Shown piece by piece: positions 1-8,491 of a stretch of 64,000 bases of DNA; position 1 is the first letter of the stretch, and each line of letters starts with the position of its first letter. A program made the translations under genes and the position numbers. The notes below the pieces were generated by a model. The model made no database searches, was not told the origin of the DNA, and saw nothing but the letters and a program-made list of their open reading frames with translations. The stretch covers positions 2,406,001 to 2,470,000 of the forward strand of contig CP073746.1 of the NCBI GenBank assembly GCA_024397995.1, given 5' to 3'. This DNA comes from a bacterium SCSIO 12827. GTDB lineage: Bacteria > Pseudomonadota > Alphaproteobacteria > Rhodospirillales > Casp-alpha2.

Positions 1-7
1 TACTCAT
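1..7 (-). CDS. 5' end of a gene running off the left edge
   Basis: Only the first codons are visible. Read on the - strand there is a good ribosome binding site (AAGGAG) 7 bases before an ATG, then AGT. The spacing from the ABC ATPase gene upstream on the same strand (about 80 bases) fits a further gene of the same transport operon, such as a binding protein or permease, but the product cannot be told from two codons. Confidence 0.45.
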
Positions 8-89
8 GTGAAGTCTCCTTACCCATTTATGGTTCGAGGAATGTTCGATCACTCCCCACTCTTTTGTGTCCTCCCTGAAAAGGGGGAGA

Positions 90-1127
90 TCACACCTCCG
101 TGCAGGCCACCCAATCGCCAGGTCGCACTTCTCTGAAGTCTGGAATATTTTGGCTACACGAGTCCACAGCTAAAGGACAGCGGGGATGGAAAACGCAGCC
201 CGACGGAGGGTTAATCGGGCTAGGAATTTCTCCCTTGATGATCGTGTGTGCGCGGGTCTTTTCCAGGTCTGGATCGGGAATCGGCACCGCGGCCAATAGC
301 GCCTGCGAATAGGGATGCAGGGGATGGTCGAACAGTTCATCGCAGTCGGCCAGCTCCACCATGTGGCCCAGGTACATGACAGCGACCCGGTGGCAGATAT
401 GGCGAACGACGGAGAGATCATGACTGATGAACAGATACGTCAGATTGAACTCTTCGCGCAGCTCTTCCAGAAGGTTGATCACCTGGGCCTGGATCGACAC
501 GTCGAGCGCCGACACAGCTTCGTCACAGATGATGAACTCCGGCTCCATCGCGAGCGCCCGGGCGATGCCCACACGCTGGCGCTGGCCACCCGACATTTCG
601 TGCGGATAACGGTCCGCGAAATCCGGATGCAGACCGCAACGGCCCAGCAGATAGCCGATGCGCTCGCGGCGCTTGGCTTCATCAGGGATGATGCCGTGAA
701 CCTTCAGCGGCTCCCCGATGATCTCGCCGATCTTCATGCGCGGAGTCAACGAGCTGTACGGATCCTGGAAAATGACCTGGATCTTCTTGCGGACGTCGAT
801 CAGATCTTTGTTGTTGAGCTGACAGATGTCCTTACCGTCGTACATAATTTCGCCGGCGGTCGGCGTTTCGAGACGCAAGATGCAACGTCCCGTCGTCGTC
901 TTGCCGCAGCCGGATTCACCGACGAGACCCAGGGTCTCGCCCTTGCGGATGTAAAAGTCGACACCGTCGACGGCCTTCACATCGGCCACCTTGCGCGGAA
1001 CGATGATGCCTTCCGTGATCGGGAAGTGCATCTTCAGGTTCTTCACTGTGATCAGGACCTCGTCGGAAACCTGACCGCGGAACTGAGAGCCGTAATCCGC
1101 GCCGGCCTGTGTCTGGGCTTCACTCAT
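90..1127 (-). CDS. oligopeptide/dipeptide-type ABC transporter ATP-binding protein (DppF/OppF-like)
   Basis: 345 aa ATPase that would power import of peptides or similar solutes through a membrane permease pair not present in this window. Walker [10 protein letters not shown] is at about residues 70-78, followed by the signature [15 protein letters not shown] and the Walker B stretch [12 protein letters not shown]. The C-terminal oligopeptide-transporter extension carries the [11 protein letters not shown] segment and the cysteine pair in [15 protein letters not shown]. Its start codon overlaps the stop of the neighbouring ATPase gene (ATGA, 1124-1127), so the two are translationally coupled and form the usual DppD/DppF heterodimer. 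The substrate cannot be told from the ATPases alone; peptides, nickel or opines are possible. Confidence 0.93.
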   Translation of the reverse strand: MSEAQTQAGADYGSQFRGQVSDEVLITVKNLKMHFPITEGIIVPRKVADVKAVDGVDFYIRKGETLGLVGESGCGKTTTGRCILRLETPTAGEIMYDGKDICQLNNKDLIDVRKKIQVIFQDPYSSLTPRMKIGEIIGEPLKVHGIIPDEAKRRERIGYLLGRCGLHPDFADRYPHEMSGGQRQRVGIARALAMEPEFIICDEAVSALDVSIQAQVINLLEELREEFNLTYLFISHDLSVVRHICHRVAVMYLGHMVELADCDELFDHPLHPYSQALLAAVPIPDPDLEKTRAHTIIKGEIPSPINPPSGCVFHPRCPLAVDSCSQNIPDFREVRPGDWVACTEV

Positions 1128-2134
1128 AGTTCGATCTCCGCCAAACTTTCTTTAGACCGGAAACATGCGCTGTAGTGCTGGTCGCCCATTTCCTCGAGCG
1201 GCGGGTACGATTCCTTGCACTTGTCGATGGCAAACTTGCAACGCGGCCGGAATGAACAACCGCCGTCCAGGCGGGTGAGATCCGGCGGCTGGCCATCGAC
1301 GGGATCAAGCTTGGCCTGACGCGGGCGGTCCATGCGCGGCACGGACTTGAGCAACGCAAGGGTGTAGGGATGACGCGGACGGTGATAGATGTCCGATGCA
1401 TTGCCCGTTTCGACGATGCGCCCCGCATACATGACGTTGACCCGATCCGCATAACGCGCAACCACACCCAGATTATGGGTGATGATGATCATCGCCACGT
1501 TCATTTCGCGGGTCAGGTTCTTCATCAGCTCCAGGATCTGCGCCTGAATGGTCACGTCGAGAGCTGTCGTCGGCTCATCGGCGATGATCAACTTCGGCTC
1601 ACACGCCAACGACATGGCGATCATGACGCGTTGACGCATGCCGCCCGACAGATGGTGCGGATACTGTTCGATACGCCGGCGCGGTTCGTTGATGCCGACC
1701 AGTTCCAGAAGCTTGACCGCACGCTCCTTAGCCTCGGCTTCGGACATGTTCAAATGCGCCATCATAGGCTCGGTCAGCTGCAAGCCGATCGACAGAACCG
1801 GGTTCAGCGACGTCATCGGTTCTTGGAAGATCATGGAAATATCGCGGCCGCGAATTTCCCGAATCTCGTCCTCGGTACAGAACGCCAGGTTCTTGCCTTG
1901 GAAGCGGATTTCACCGCCGACGATCTCGCCGGGCGGCTTCGGGATCAGACGCAGAATGCTGAGCGCGGTAACGGATTTCCCCGAACCGGACTCGCCCACG
2001 ACGGCGACGGTTTCACCGGCGTTGACGTCGTACGATACGCCGTCAACAGCTTTAACGGTTCCCCCAGACGTAAAGAAATGCGTCTGGAGATTATCAATCT
2101 CGAGGAGTGCCCCCACAGAATGTTTCCTTCCCAC
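1124..2134 (-). CDS. oligopeptide/dipeptide-type ABC transporter ATP-binding protein (DppD/OppD-like)
   Basis: 336 aa partner ATPase of the gene at 90-1127. It shows Walker [10 protein letters not shown], signature [15 protein letters not shown], Walker [13 protein letters not shown] and the family C-terminal region with [12 protein letters not shown] and the cysteines of [14 protein letters not shown]. It is the first gene of the visible - strand operon. The roughly 240-base region upstream is shared with the divergent carboxymuconolactone decarboxylase-like gene and holds two palindromes (2264-2280 and 2328-2340), so both directions may be co-regulated. A frame extension further upstream lacks a ribosome binding site; the ATG at 2134 gives the normal family N-terminus. 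Confidence 0.92.
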   Translation of the reverse strand: MGRKHSVGALLEIDNLQTHFFTSGGTVKAVDGVSYDVNAGETVAVVGESGSGKSVTALSILRLIPKPPGEIVGGEIRFQGKNLAFCTEDEIREIRGRDISMIFQEPMTSLNPVLSIGLQLTEPMMAHLNMSEAEAKERAVKLLELVGINEPRRRIEQYPHHLSGGMRQRVMIAMSLACEPKLIIADEPTTALDVTIQAQILELMKNLTREMNVAMIIITHNLGVVARYADRVNVMYAGRIVETGNASDIYHRPRHPYTLALLKSVPRMDRPRQAKLDPVDGQPPDLTRLDGGCSFRPRCKFAIDKCKESYPPLEEMGDQHYSACFRSKESLAEIEL

Positions 2135-2263
2135 TGTTTTTGATGCGGGAGTTTCTTATTTTTCTCCCTGGGTTAGGGGGGAAACCTAGAAGCCCCCCAT
2201 GCCGTTGTCAACGGGTTCACAACTCAATTTTAGTTTTTCACACGAAGATTTTCTGCGGCCGTT

Positions 2264-2280
2264 TTTTGACTGAATCAAAA
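2264..2280. promoter_or_regulatory. inverted repeat in divergent promoter region
   Basis: TTTTGA-N5-TCAAAA, a perfect 6-bp inverted repeat in the AT-rich region between the ABC operon and the decarboxylase-like gene. It resembles an FNR site, but the centre has one base too few for the FNR spacing. It could be an operator for another dimeric regulator. Confidence 0.3.
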
Positions 2281-2327
2281 AATTTGCCTTGCCCGGCAGC
2301 CGTTCTGGTGTATGCCCCCTCCTCAGG

Positions 2328-2340
2328 AATGTATACAAAG
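2328..2340. promoter_or_regulatory. GntR/FadR-type operator candidate (copy 1)
   Basis: AATGTATACAAAG contains the palindrome TGTATACA, 35 bases before the start of the decarboxylase-like gene. Three related copies lie at 5448-5459, 15685-15696 and 34201-34212. The motif fits the TNGTNNNACNA-like consensus known for FadR-subfamily GntR regulators. No gntR gene lies in the window. Confidence 0.5.
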
Positions 2341-2374
2341 CGACACTTTCAACACCCGAGGGAGACCATCCAAA

Positions 2375-2797
2375 ATGGCCAATTCAACGAAAATGCATGA
2401 CATGGGCATGAAATACCGGCGCGAGGTGCTGGGCGACGCTTATGTGGATAAGTCCATGGGCGGCGCCGACGACTTCAACCGCGGCTTCCAGGAGTTCGTC
2501 ACCGAATATTGCTGGGGCGGCAGCTGGGGCCGAGGCATCCTGTCCAAGCGCGACCGCTCGATCCTCAACCTCGGCATGCTGGCGGCCCTGAACCGGCCCC
2601 ATGAATTCAAGCTGCATTTCCGGGGCGCCATCACCAACGGCCTGACCGTCGCCGATCTTCGTGAGATCTGCACCCAGGTCGCTATCTATTGCGGCATTCC
2701 CGCCGGCATTGAGGCCTTCCGTTTGGCCCGCGAGGTGTTCAACGAACAAGGCATCGACATCTCCAAGATCGACGTCAAAACCGATCTGGAGGACTGA
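2375..2797 (+). CDS. carboxymuconolactone decarboxylase family protein
   Basis: 140 aa, all-helical AhpD-like fold of the PcaC type, without the CxxC of peroxidase-type AhpD members. The family signature is seen in NLGMLAALNRPHEFKLH, then GLTVADLREI and YCGIPAGIEAF. PcaC decarboxylates 4-carboxymuconolactone in the protocatechuate pathway, but many paralogues have other or unknown substrates and no other pca gene is nearby. The start at 2375 was chosen over an in-frame ATG at 2312 because GAGGGAGA precedes it at good spacing and the upstream codons overlap the 2328-2340 operator. The dehydrogenase gene follows after 3 bases, so they form one operon. Confidence 0.88.
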   Translation: MANSTKMHDMGMKYRREVLGDAYVDKSMGGADDFNRGFQEFVTEYCWGGSWGRGILSKRDRSILNLGMLAALNRPHEFKLHFRGAITNGLTVADLREICTQVAIYCGIPAGIEAFRLAREVFNEQGIDISKIDVKTDLED

Positions 2798-2800
2798 CGC

Positions 2801-3685
2801 ATGACCGACCAACGCACCTACGGTTTCATCGGCCTGGGCCAGATGGGTGGCCCCATGGCCGACAACATCGCCAAGGCCGGACTTCCGGTCCACGTTTACG
2901 ACGCCGCAGGCACCAAGGACCGCGCCCACGAAAAGGCCATCGCCCACGACAGCCTGGCCGGTGTGCTGGCCAATGCGGACACCGTTTTTCTGTCCCTGCC
3001 CGACGGCCCGATCTGCACAACGGTCGCCAAGGAAATCGTTCAGGTCAACGACCGCAAGACCTCGGTCGTGATTGACCTCTCGACCATCGGTCTGGCCGCC
3101 GCCCAGGACATCGACAAAATCTTCACGGACGCCGAGATCACTTATATTGATGCCCCCGTGTCGGGCGGTCGCAAAGGGGCCATCGCCGGCACCATCGCGA
3201 TCATGGGCTCGGGCCCCAAGGATGTGTTCGACGCCCATATGGATGTGTTCAAGGCTTTCGCCAAGAATCCCTTCCATGTCGGTGCAACGCCGGGCCAGGG
3301 CCAGGTGGTGAAGATGCTCAACAACTTCCTGTCGGCCACGGCGACGACGGCGACCACCGAAGCGGTCCTGTTCGGCCTGTCCCAGGGGGTCGAGATGAAG
3401 GCGATTCTCGACGTCGTCAACGTGTCCACCGGCATGAACACGGCCAGCCTCGACAAGTTCCCCAATCAGATCATGACGGAGAACTTCAACGCCGGCTTCT
3501 TCACCAAGCTGTTGGCCAAGGACGTGCGCCTGTTCCGCGAAAATTCGGACAAGGCCGGTACGCCCAACGCCATCGCCACGCTGGTCTCGAAAATTTTCGA
3601 CGGCTGCGAGAAGGACATGCCGGGCTCCGACTTCACCGTCGTCTACAAGTACATCCGTGACGGCGGGGAAAAGAAGGTCGGCTGA
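2801..3685 (+). CDS. NAD(P)-dependent 3-hydroxyisobutyrate dehydrogenase family oxidoreductase
   Basis: 294 aa beta-hydroxyacid dehydrogenase that would oxidise a 3-hydroxyacid or reduce a semialdehyde in the cytosol. The Rossmann motif GLGQMGGPMA sits near residue 12. The substrate loop APVSGGRKGAIAG and the catalytic lysine region GQGQVVKMLNN follow in family order. Relatives include 3-hydroxyisobutyrate, tartronate-semialdehyde and 2-(hydroxymethyl)glutarate dehydrogenases, and sequence alone does not decide between these. It is co-transcribed with the preceding decarboxylase-like gene and followed by a strong terminator. Confidence 0.92.
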   Translation: MTDQRTYGFIGLGQMGGPMADNIAKAGLPVHVYDAAGTKDRAHEKAIAHDSLAGVLANADTVFLSLPDGPICTTVAKEIVQVNDRKTSVVIDLSTIGLAAAQDIDKIFTDAEITYIDAPVSGGRKGAIAGTIAIMGSGPKDVFDAHMDVFKAFAKNPFHVGATPGQGQVVKMLNNFLSATATTATTEAVLFGLSQGVEMKAILDVVNVSTGMNTASLDKFPNQIMTENFNAGFFTKLLAKDVRLFRENSDKAGTPNAIATLVSKIFDGCEKDMPGSDFTVVYKYIRDGGEKKVG

Positions 3686-3720
3686 CCCAGCCCCCCTTCC
3701 CGCCCCTGCGGCGGAATCAG

Positions 3721-3754
3721 AAAGGCCGGCCTCGATTCCGAGGCCGGCCTTTTT
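3721..3754. terminator. strong intrinsic terminator, probably bidirectional
   Basis: A perfect 14-bp stem (AAAGGCCGGCCTCG) with loop ATTC, followed by T5 on the + strand and preceded by a shorter A-tract. It lies between convergent genes and can serve both the dehydrogenase gene (+) and the hydroxyacid oxidase gene (-). Confidence 0.9.
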
Positions 3755-3781
3755 ATGATCCGATCGAAGCCGGTTATCAGT

Positions 3782-4888
3782 TTAATAGCCGTCTTCCAGC
3801 AACGGAAAGGCGGAGAACTGATGCGGCGGGTAGGCCGGGTATTCCTTGTGCACGTATTCCGGCCCCAGTTCGTCGTAGCCGGTAACGCCGGACAGCATCA
3901 GCGCGATCTTCACTTCATGCTCCAGAATATCCAGCATGCGGACCAGGGCATCCTCGCCACCGGCCGCAAGGGCCAGAGCCTGCAGACGACCGAGACCGAC
4001 CATGTCGGCGCCAAGTGCCATCGCCTTGACCACGTCCGTGCCGCGCATGAAACCGCCGTCGACCCAAACCTTGGCCTTGCCGGCCACGGCATCGACGCAT
4101 TCCGGCAGAACGTCGAGGGAGCCGCGCCCGTGGTCGAGCTGCCGCCCGCCATGGTTGGACACGTAAACAACGTCGACTCCATGCTCGACCGCCAGCTTGG
4201 AATCCTCCGCTGTGGCGATGCCCTTCAGGATGAACGGAATCTTGCAGATTTTCTTGATCCGATCCACGTCGGACCAGTTGAACCGGGCCTGATGGGTCTC
4301 TCCCACGGCGGACTGGCGGCCGGCGGTGACAAAGCGCTTGGATAGATCGCGTTCGCGCCGGGAATAGGCGTCCAGATCAATGGTCACGGCGAAGGCCTTG
4401 TAGCCCAAGTCCTGTGCCTGGCGAACCTTATCGTCGACCCAGTCTTCGTCGCCCCGCACATACAGCTGAAACACACGGCAGGCATCGGGCGCCGCCTTGG
4501 CAACCTCGTCCATGCCCGGCTCGCACACACTGGACAGCATGTGGGCGCAGCCGAACCGTCCGGCGGCCTTGGCCGCCGAGGCCCCGCCACCGGCCGAGAT
4601 TTGCTGCAGCGAACCGATAGGCGCCAGACAGACCGGCAGTTTCAAGCGCATACCGAACAGATCCTTGCCCGCGTCCATTTTCGAAACGTCGCGCATGACG
4701 CGGGGACGCAGGGTATAGGTCTCGATGGCCATGCGGTTGCGCTTGACCGTGGTTTCGGTCTCGGCCCCGCCGAACACATAATCAAAGATGTTCTTGTTCA
4801 GATTGTTCTTCGCTGCCTTGGCGAACTCATGCATCACCTGAAATTTTTCGATGACGGCGTCCGGCAGTTCTTTCGATTGGTCAGTCAT
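3782..4888 (-). CDS. FMN-dependent alpha-hydroxy-acid oxidase/dehydrogenase
   Basis: 368 aa member of the glycolate oxidase / L-lactate dehydrogenase / mandelate dehydrogenase family. It uses FMN to oxidise a 2-hydroxyacid to the 2-oxoacid. The active-site histidine motif SNHGGRQLD is followed by the FMN phosphate region VWVDGGFMRGTDVVKA and ALGADMVGLGR. Length matches the family. The start overlaps the upstream RraA-like gene by 8 bases, so the two are coupled. An RraA-type aldolase or decarboxylase acting on oxoacids would be a logical neighbour, but the actual substrate is unknown. Confidence 0.92.
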   Translation of the reverse strand: MTDQSKELPDAVIEKFQVMHEFAKAAKNNLNKNIFDYVFGGAETETTVKRNRMAIETYTLRPRVMRDVSKMDAGKDLFGMRLKLPVCLAPIGSLQQISAGGGASAAKAAGRFGCAHMLSSVCEPGMDEVAKAAPDACRVFQLYVRGDEDWVDDKVRQAQDLGYKAFAVTIDLDAYSRRERDLSKRFVTAGRQSAVGETHQARFNWSDVDRIKKICKIPFILKGIATAEDSKLAVEHGVDVVYVSNHGGRQLDHGRGSLDVLPECVDAVAGKAKVWVDGGFMRGTDVVKAMALGADMVGLGRLQALALAAGGEDALVRMLDILEHEVKIALMLSGVTGYDELGPEYVHKEYPAYPPHQFSAFPLLEDGY

Positions 4889-5369
4889 GTAGTTTCTTCT
4901 CCGATACGATAACGCCGTCTTTATCGGCGTAAAGGAATTCTCCGGGGCGAATGACGATGCCGCCGAAATTCAGGTCGACATCACGCAGTCCGATTCCGTC
5001 AACGCGCGGACGCATGGGGGTTGTGGCGATGGCCTTGACGCCCAGGTCCAGATCGACGAACTCATGCTGGTCACGGATACATCCGTTGTAGACCAGCCCT
5101 TCCCAGCCGTACTGCTCGGCCTCGGCGGCGATGTTACCGCCGGTCAGGGCGCGGCGGCGCGAGGCGCGGCCGTCAACCACCAGCACCCGGCCTTTGCCAC
5201 CTTCGGCCAGAATCTCGCGGATGCCCTGGTTGTCTTCAAAGGTGGAAAATGTCGTGATCTGGCCGTGGAAATGACTGCGCTTGGCGAAATCAATGAACGT
5301 CAACTGACAGACGCGGACGTCCGGATGGTCGTCGCACAGGTCCGCCGTATAGAGCGGCTTGTCGCTCAT
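4881..5369 (-). CDS. RraA family protein (HMG/CHA aldolase or oxaloacetate decarboxylase-like)
   Basis: 162 aa, the length of RraA and of class II 4-hydroxy-4-methyl-2-oxoglutarate aldolases. The family core is seen as GRVLVVDGRASRRRALTGG, then a Trp-Gly pair and the VYNGCIRDQHEF segment that in aldolase members carries the substrate-binding Arg and metal-binding Asp. E. coli RraA itself inhibits RNase E and lacks catalysis. The GCIRD motif and the coupling to a hydroxyacid oxidase favour a catabolic oxoacid lyase here (inference). The promoter region is shared with the divergent ABM monooxygenase gene. Confidence 0.85.
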   Translation of the reverse strand: MSDKPLYTADLCDDHPDVRVCQLTFIDFAKRSHFHGQITTFSTFEDNQGIREILAEGGKGRVLVVDGRASRRRALTGGNIAAEAEQYGWEGLVYNGCIRDQHEFVDLDLGVKAIATTPMRPRVDGIGLRDVDLNFGGIVIRPGEFLYADKDGVIVSEKKLHD

Positions 5370-5447
5370 GCTTGGGTGTCCTCCGGGTGGAATGCGTTAT
5401 TGTTATTTGTGTGCTTATGTCTTGTGTTACGGCGCGCATATTGGGAA

Positions 5448-5459
5448 ATTGTACACAAT
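5448..5459. promoter_or_regulatory. GntR/FadR-type operator candidate (copy 2)
   Basis: ATTGTACACAAT is one base away from the perfect palindrome ATTGTATACAAT seen at 15685-15696. It lies in the 158-base divergent region between the RraA-like gene (-) and the ABM monooxygenase gene (+) and could control both. Confidence 0.5.
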
Positions 5460-5527
5460 CTGTCACCCACTAATGGGCGCTGCCCGTCTAATTTATCAAA
5501 CAACATTCCAAGGGAGTATCCCCCGAC

Positions 5528-5824
5528 ATGGCCTCGAAATTCGCCATCATCGTCACCATCAAATGCAAGCCCGGCAAGGGCAAGGAGTTCATGCCGATCA
5601 TCATGGAGAACGCCGTCGCCGCCATGCGGGACGAGCCCAATTGCCACGAATTCCGGGTCATGACGTCCAAGGACGATCCCGACACCTTCTTTTTTTACGA
5701 GGTCTACACCAACGAGGCGGCGCTCGATTCCCACCGCCAGGAGCCCCATTACATCAAGTTCCGTGACGCCGGCGCCGACCTGATCGCCGATCGCCACATC
5801 GAAATGACGACCGTCCATATCTGA
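5528..5824 (+). CDS. antibiotic biosynthesis monooxygenase (ABM) domain protein
   Basis: 98 aa dimeric ferredoxin-like fold protein of the YgiN/ActVA-Orf6 family, whose members oxygenate quinols or polyketides without a cofactor or degrade haem. The start of the domain IIVTIKCKPGKGKEF and the late strand FFYEVYTNEAALDSH are typical. AGGGAGT stands a suitable distance before the ATG. It is monocistronic, divergent from the RraA-like/oxidase operon with which it shares a promoter region, and followed by its own terminator. A housekeeping quinone role and a specific catabolic role are both possible. Confidence 0.88.
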   Translation: MASKFAIIVTIKCKPGKGKEFMPIIMENAVAAMRDEPNCHEFRVMTSKDDPDTFFFYEVYTNEAALDSHRQEPHYIKFRDAGADLIADRHIEMTTVHI

Positions 5825-5847
5825 CGCCGAACAACACACCGCCAATC

Positions 5848-5877
5848 AAAAGCCCGCCGAAACGGCGGGCTTTTTTT
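5848..5877 (+). terminator. intrinsic terminator after the ABM gene
   Basis: AAAGCCCGCCG, loop AAA, CGGCGGGCTTT, then more T residues: a GC-rich 11-bp stem and a U-tract about 25 bases after the stop codon. Confidence 0.9.
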
Positions 5878-6084
5878 GTGATCCAAGCGCCCTTCCGAAA
5901 GGGACACTTGGTCCGGGCCGTCATGAAAATTACGCATTTGCAAAATAAATTGTGCAACGCAACATGATCTTGAATATTCTGCGGTACATTCCCCCGCATC
6001 AAACACGCAACGCAAATTATCCCCTCAAGATCGCCTCACTTGGTTTCGCCGTAATCGGCGCAAAAAAACACCGGAGACAACAAC

Positions 6085-7773
6085 ATGGCACGTCTAACCA
6101 GCCTCACCATCGGTGCAAAACTTGCCTTAATCATCCCCCTGCTCATCGTCGGCTCGGTCGCCTTGTTCGCCTTCAATCTGATCGAGTTCCGTGAAAAGCT
6201 CTACGAATCCCGCGCTCAAGACATCCAGCACGCCGTCGAATTGGCAAACGGCATCGCACAAAGCTTCGAGGAACGCAGCAGAAAGGGCGACCTGACCGAC
6301 GCAGAGGCCAGAGCCGGCGCCATGGCCGAAATCAAGAAACTGCGCTACGGCGGCGACGAGTATTTCTGGATCAACGACATGGCCGGCGTGATGCTGATGC
6401 ATCCCATCAATCCGAAGCTCGACGGCAAGAACTTGATCGACTTCAAGGACCCGAACGGTGTCGCCCTATTCCGCGAAATGGTCAATGTCGTGACGTCCAA
6501 AGACAGCGGCACGGTCCATTACCATTGGCCGAAACCTGGCTTTGACGAGCCTGTGGCAAAGATATCCTTCGTCACCGGGTTTAAGCCCTGGGGATGGATC
6601 ATCGGTTCCGGGGTCTATGTTGACGATGTCGAGGCCGCGTTCCACCAACAGGTTGTAACCCTGGGACTCGCAGGCGCCGTGGTGATCGCACTCATGACCG
6701 GTCTTATCCTGATGGTGTCGCGCTCCATCACCCGCCCGATCGGCGCGATGACGGAATTCATGGGGGTGTTGGCGGCTGGCGACATGACCAAACCCGTGCC
6801 GGCAACCGACCGAGGCGACGAGATCGGTCGTATGGCCATCGCCGTACAAGTGTTCAAGGATGCCATGGTCAAGGCCGATCATTTGGCCAAAGAGCAACGC
6901 CGCGAACAACAGGCGCGAGAACAACGCACCCAGCGTGTCGACCAGTTGACCCGTGATTTCGATGCGTCCGTTTCGGAAGTTCTGGCCGTCGTCACCAATT
7001 CGACGGCCGATATGGAGCATACGGCCCAGGCGATGTCGACGACCGCCGAGAACACGGCCCATCAGGCGGGTACTGTTGCCATGGCATCTGAACAGACGTC
7101 AAACAACGTCACCACCGTCGCCAGCGCGACCGAAGAACTGACCAGTTCGATCCAGGAGATCAGCAGACAGGTCTCGCGGTCGAGCCAAATCACGCGTGAA
7201 GCTGTTGACCAAACCCGAGCAACCCGTGAAACGGTCTCCAAGCTTGCCGCCTCGGCGCAGCGGATCGGCGAAGTTCTGGCCCTCATCACCGACATCGCGG
7301 AAAAGACCAATCTTTTGGCTTTGAACGCGACAATCGAAGCGGCCCGCGCCGGCGAGGCCGGCAAGGGCTTTGCCGTGGTCGCCAGCGAGGTCAAGAATTT
7401 GGCCAATCAAACCGCGCGGGCAACCGACGAAATCGCCCAACAGATCGGCGGTATCCAGAACTCGACGCAACAGGCCGTCACCGCAACGGAAGGGATCACA
7501 TCCGTGATCTCGGAGATTAACGACATTGCCACCGGCATCGCTGCCGCAATCGAGGAACAACAGGCGGCGACCCAGGAAATCGCTCGCAATGTCGAAGAAG
7601 CTGCCTTGGGCACGCAGGAAATGACATCGACAATTGTCTCGGTCAACGAGGCCGCCAACGATACCGGCCAAGCCTCGGAGAAAGTGCTCGGCGTATCCCG
7701 CAGTCTCAGCGAAAAAGCGGCGAACCTCCGCGTCGTCGTGGAGCGGTTCCTGACCGATGTCCGGGCCGCCTAG
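6085..7773 (+). CDS. methyl-accepting chemotaxis protein with single Cache sensor domain
   Basis: 562 aa membrane chemoreceptor that would signal to CheA/CheW. Order: a membrane helix at about residues 11-30; a periplasmic sCache_2-type domain up to about 190, with the family segments [15 protein letters not shown] and [14 protein letters not shown]; a second membrane helix at about 193-215; HAMP; then a long coiled-coil signalling domain whose hairpin tip reads [19 protein letters not shown]. The ligand is unknown; sCache_2 receptors often sense small organic acids. It is monocistronic with a terminator after it. No other chemotaxis gene is in the window. Confidence 0.95.
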   Translation: MARLTSLTIGAKLALIIPLLIVGSVALFAFNLIEFREKLYESRAQDIQHAVELANGIAQSFEERSRKGDLTDAEARAGAMAEIKKLRYGGDEYFWINDMAGVMLMHPINPKLDGKNLIDFKDPNGVALFREMVNVVTSKDSGTVHYHWPKPGFDEPVAKISFVTGFKPWGWIIGSGVYVDDVEAAFHQQVVTLGLAGAVVIALMTGLILMVSRSITRPIGAMTEFMGVLAAGDMTKPVPATDRGDEIGRMAIAVQVFKDAMVKADHLAKEQRREQQAREQRTQRVDQLTRDFDASVSEVLAVVTNSTADMEHTAQAMSTTAENTAHQAGTVAMASEQTSNNVTTVASATEELTSSIQEISRQVSRSSQITREAVDQTRATRETVSKLAASAQRIGEVLALITDIAEKTNLLALNATIEAARAGEAGKGFAVVASEVKNLANQTARATDEIAQQIGGIQNSTQQAVTATEGITSVISEINDIATGIAAAIEEQQAATQEIARNVEEAALGTQEMTSTIVSVNEAANDTGQASEKVLGVSRSLSEKAANLRVVVERFLTDVRAA

Positions 7774-7795
7774 AACAACACGGTCATCGAATTGG

Positions 7796-7825
7796 AAAAG
7801 GCCCGGGTTACCGGGCCTTTTCTTT
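7796..7825 (+). terminator. intrinsic terminator after the chemoreceptor gene
   Basis: AAAAGGCCCGG, loop GTTA, CCGGGCCTTTT, then CTTTT: a perfect 11-bp stem 23 bases after the stop codon. Confidence 0.9.
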
Positions 7826-7875
7826 TACCCGTATCGTGGAAATCCCGGCCGGCGCGCCCGCGCTAAATCAGCGCT

Positions 7876-7891
7876 TGGCACGGTCCTTGCT
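7876..7891 (+). promoter_or_regulatory. sigma-54 (RpoN) promoter
   Basis: TGGCACG-GTCC-TTGCT matches the sigma-54 consensus at every conserved position, with GG at 7877-7878 and GC at 7889-7890 separated by the required 10 bases. Transcription should begin near 7901-7903, about 40 bases before the proposed start of the PAS protein gene. Confidence 0.8.
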
Positions 7892-7943
7892 GTGTTCTAT
7901 GTCAACGTGCCCTAGAATTCAGGGCTGGAGAAGGAGGAGCGAC

Positions 7944-8468
7944 ATTCGAAATCCAACGCCGACATATAAGCTCGTTCATCATCAGCTTGCGGCATCCGAA
8001 CTGGGCGGCCCGCTGTTTCAGCCGGTTCTCCAGGTTTGGAATGAACTAAAGAATGATGCCTTCGCTCCCTCCTGGGCCGTTGCCGATATTTTGAAATACC
8101 CGGCGGCTGCCGTCCCCTATTTCACCGTCGTCGAAGTCATCGAGAACCCGCAAAAATTCAAGTACCTATTCTGGGGGACGGGGCTGGCCGACGTGAAGGG
8201 GTTCGATTACACGGGCCGCTCTCCTTTGGACCATTTACCCGAGGAACACGGCCGTACGATCGACCGGGAATACCGCATGGTCGTCGCGGAACGCCGGGCC
8301 ATGGCCTTCGTCCATGATCTGCGGCCGCGAACCGACCAGCCATCGCGATTTCAGGAATGCCTGCGCCTGCCCATGTCGAACGACGGCGAGACGGTCACCC
8401 ACGTCATTTCCTATTCTGACTGGCAGACCGAAAACGAAAAATGGAAACGGTTCTTTGAAACGCAGTGA
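7944..8468 (+). CDS. PAS domain protein (PAS_5-like) with probable ATT start codon
   Basis: About 174 aa from an ATT codon at 7944. AAGGAGGA at 7931-7938 stands 5 bases before it, and the upstream sigma-54 promoter places the transcript start near 7902. That is beyond the only upstream in-frame ATG codons (7836, 7899), which also lack ribosome binding sites, and the next in-frame Met is deep inside the domain. The protein looks like a single cytoplasmic PAS sensor of the PAS_5 type common in Rhodospirillales, with central segments YFTVVEVIENPQKFKYLFWG and a C-terminal strand around SYSDWQTENEKW. There is no output domain, so it may act through a partner. The domain call is recognition from memory of the family. 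Confidence 0.75.
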   Translation: MRNPTPTYKLVHHQLAASELGGPLFQPVLQVWNELKNDAFAPSWAVADILKYPAAAVPYFTVVEVIENPQKFKYLFWGTGLADVKGFDYTGRSPLDHLPEEHGRTIDREYRMVVAERRAMAFVHDLRPRTDQPSRFQECLRLPMSNDGETVTHVISYSDWQTENEKWKRFFETQ

Positions 8469-8491
8469 CGGGTTCCTACGGCGCGGCATCT

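Noticed and set aside
2264..2280. FNR box before the ABC transporter operon
   Set aside because: The half-sites TTGA/TCAA have one base too few between them for an FNR dimer, so it is listed only as an inverted repeat.
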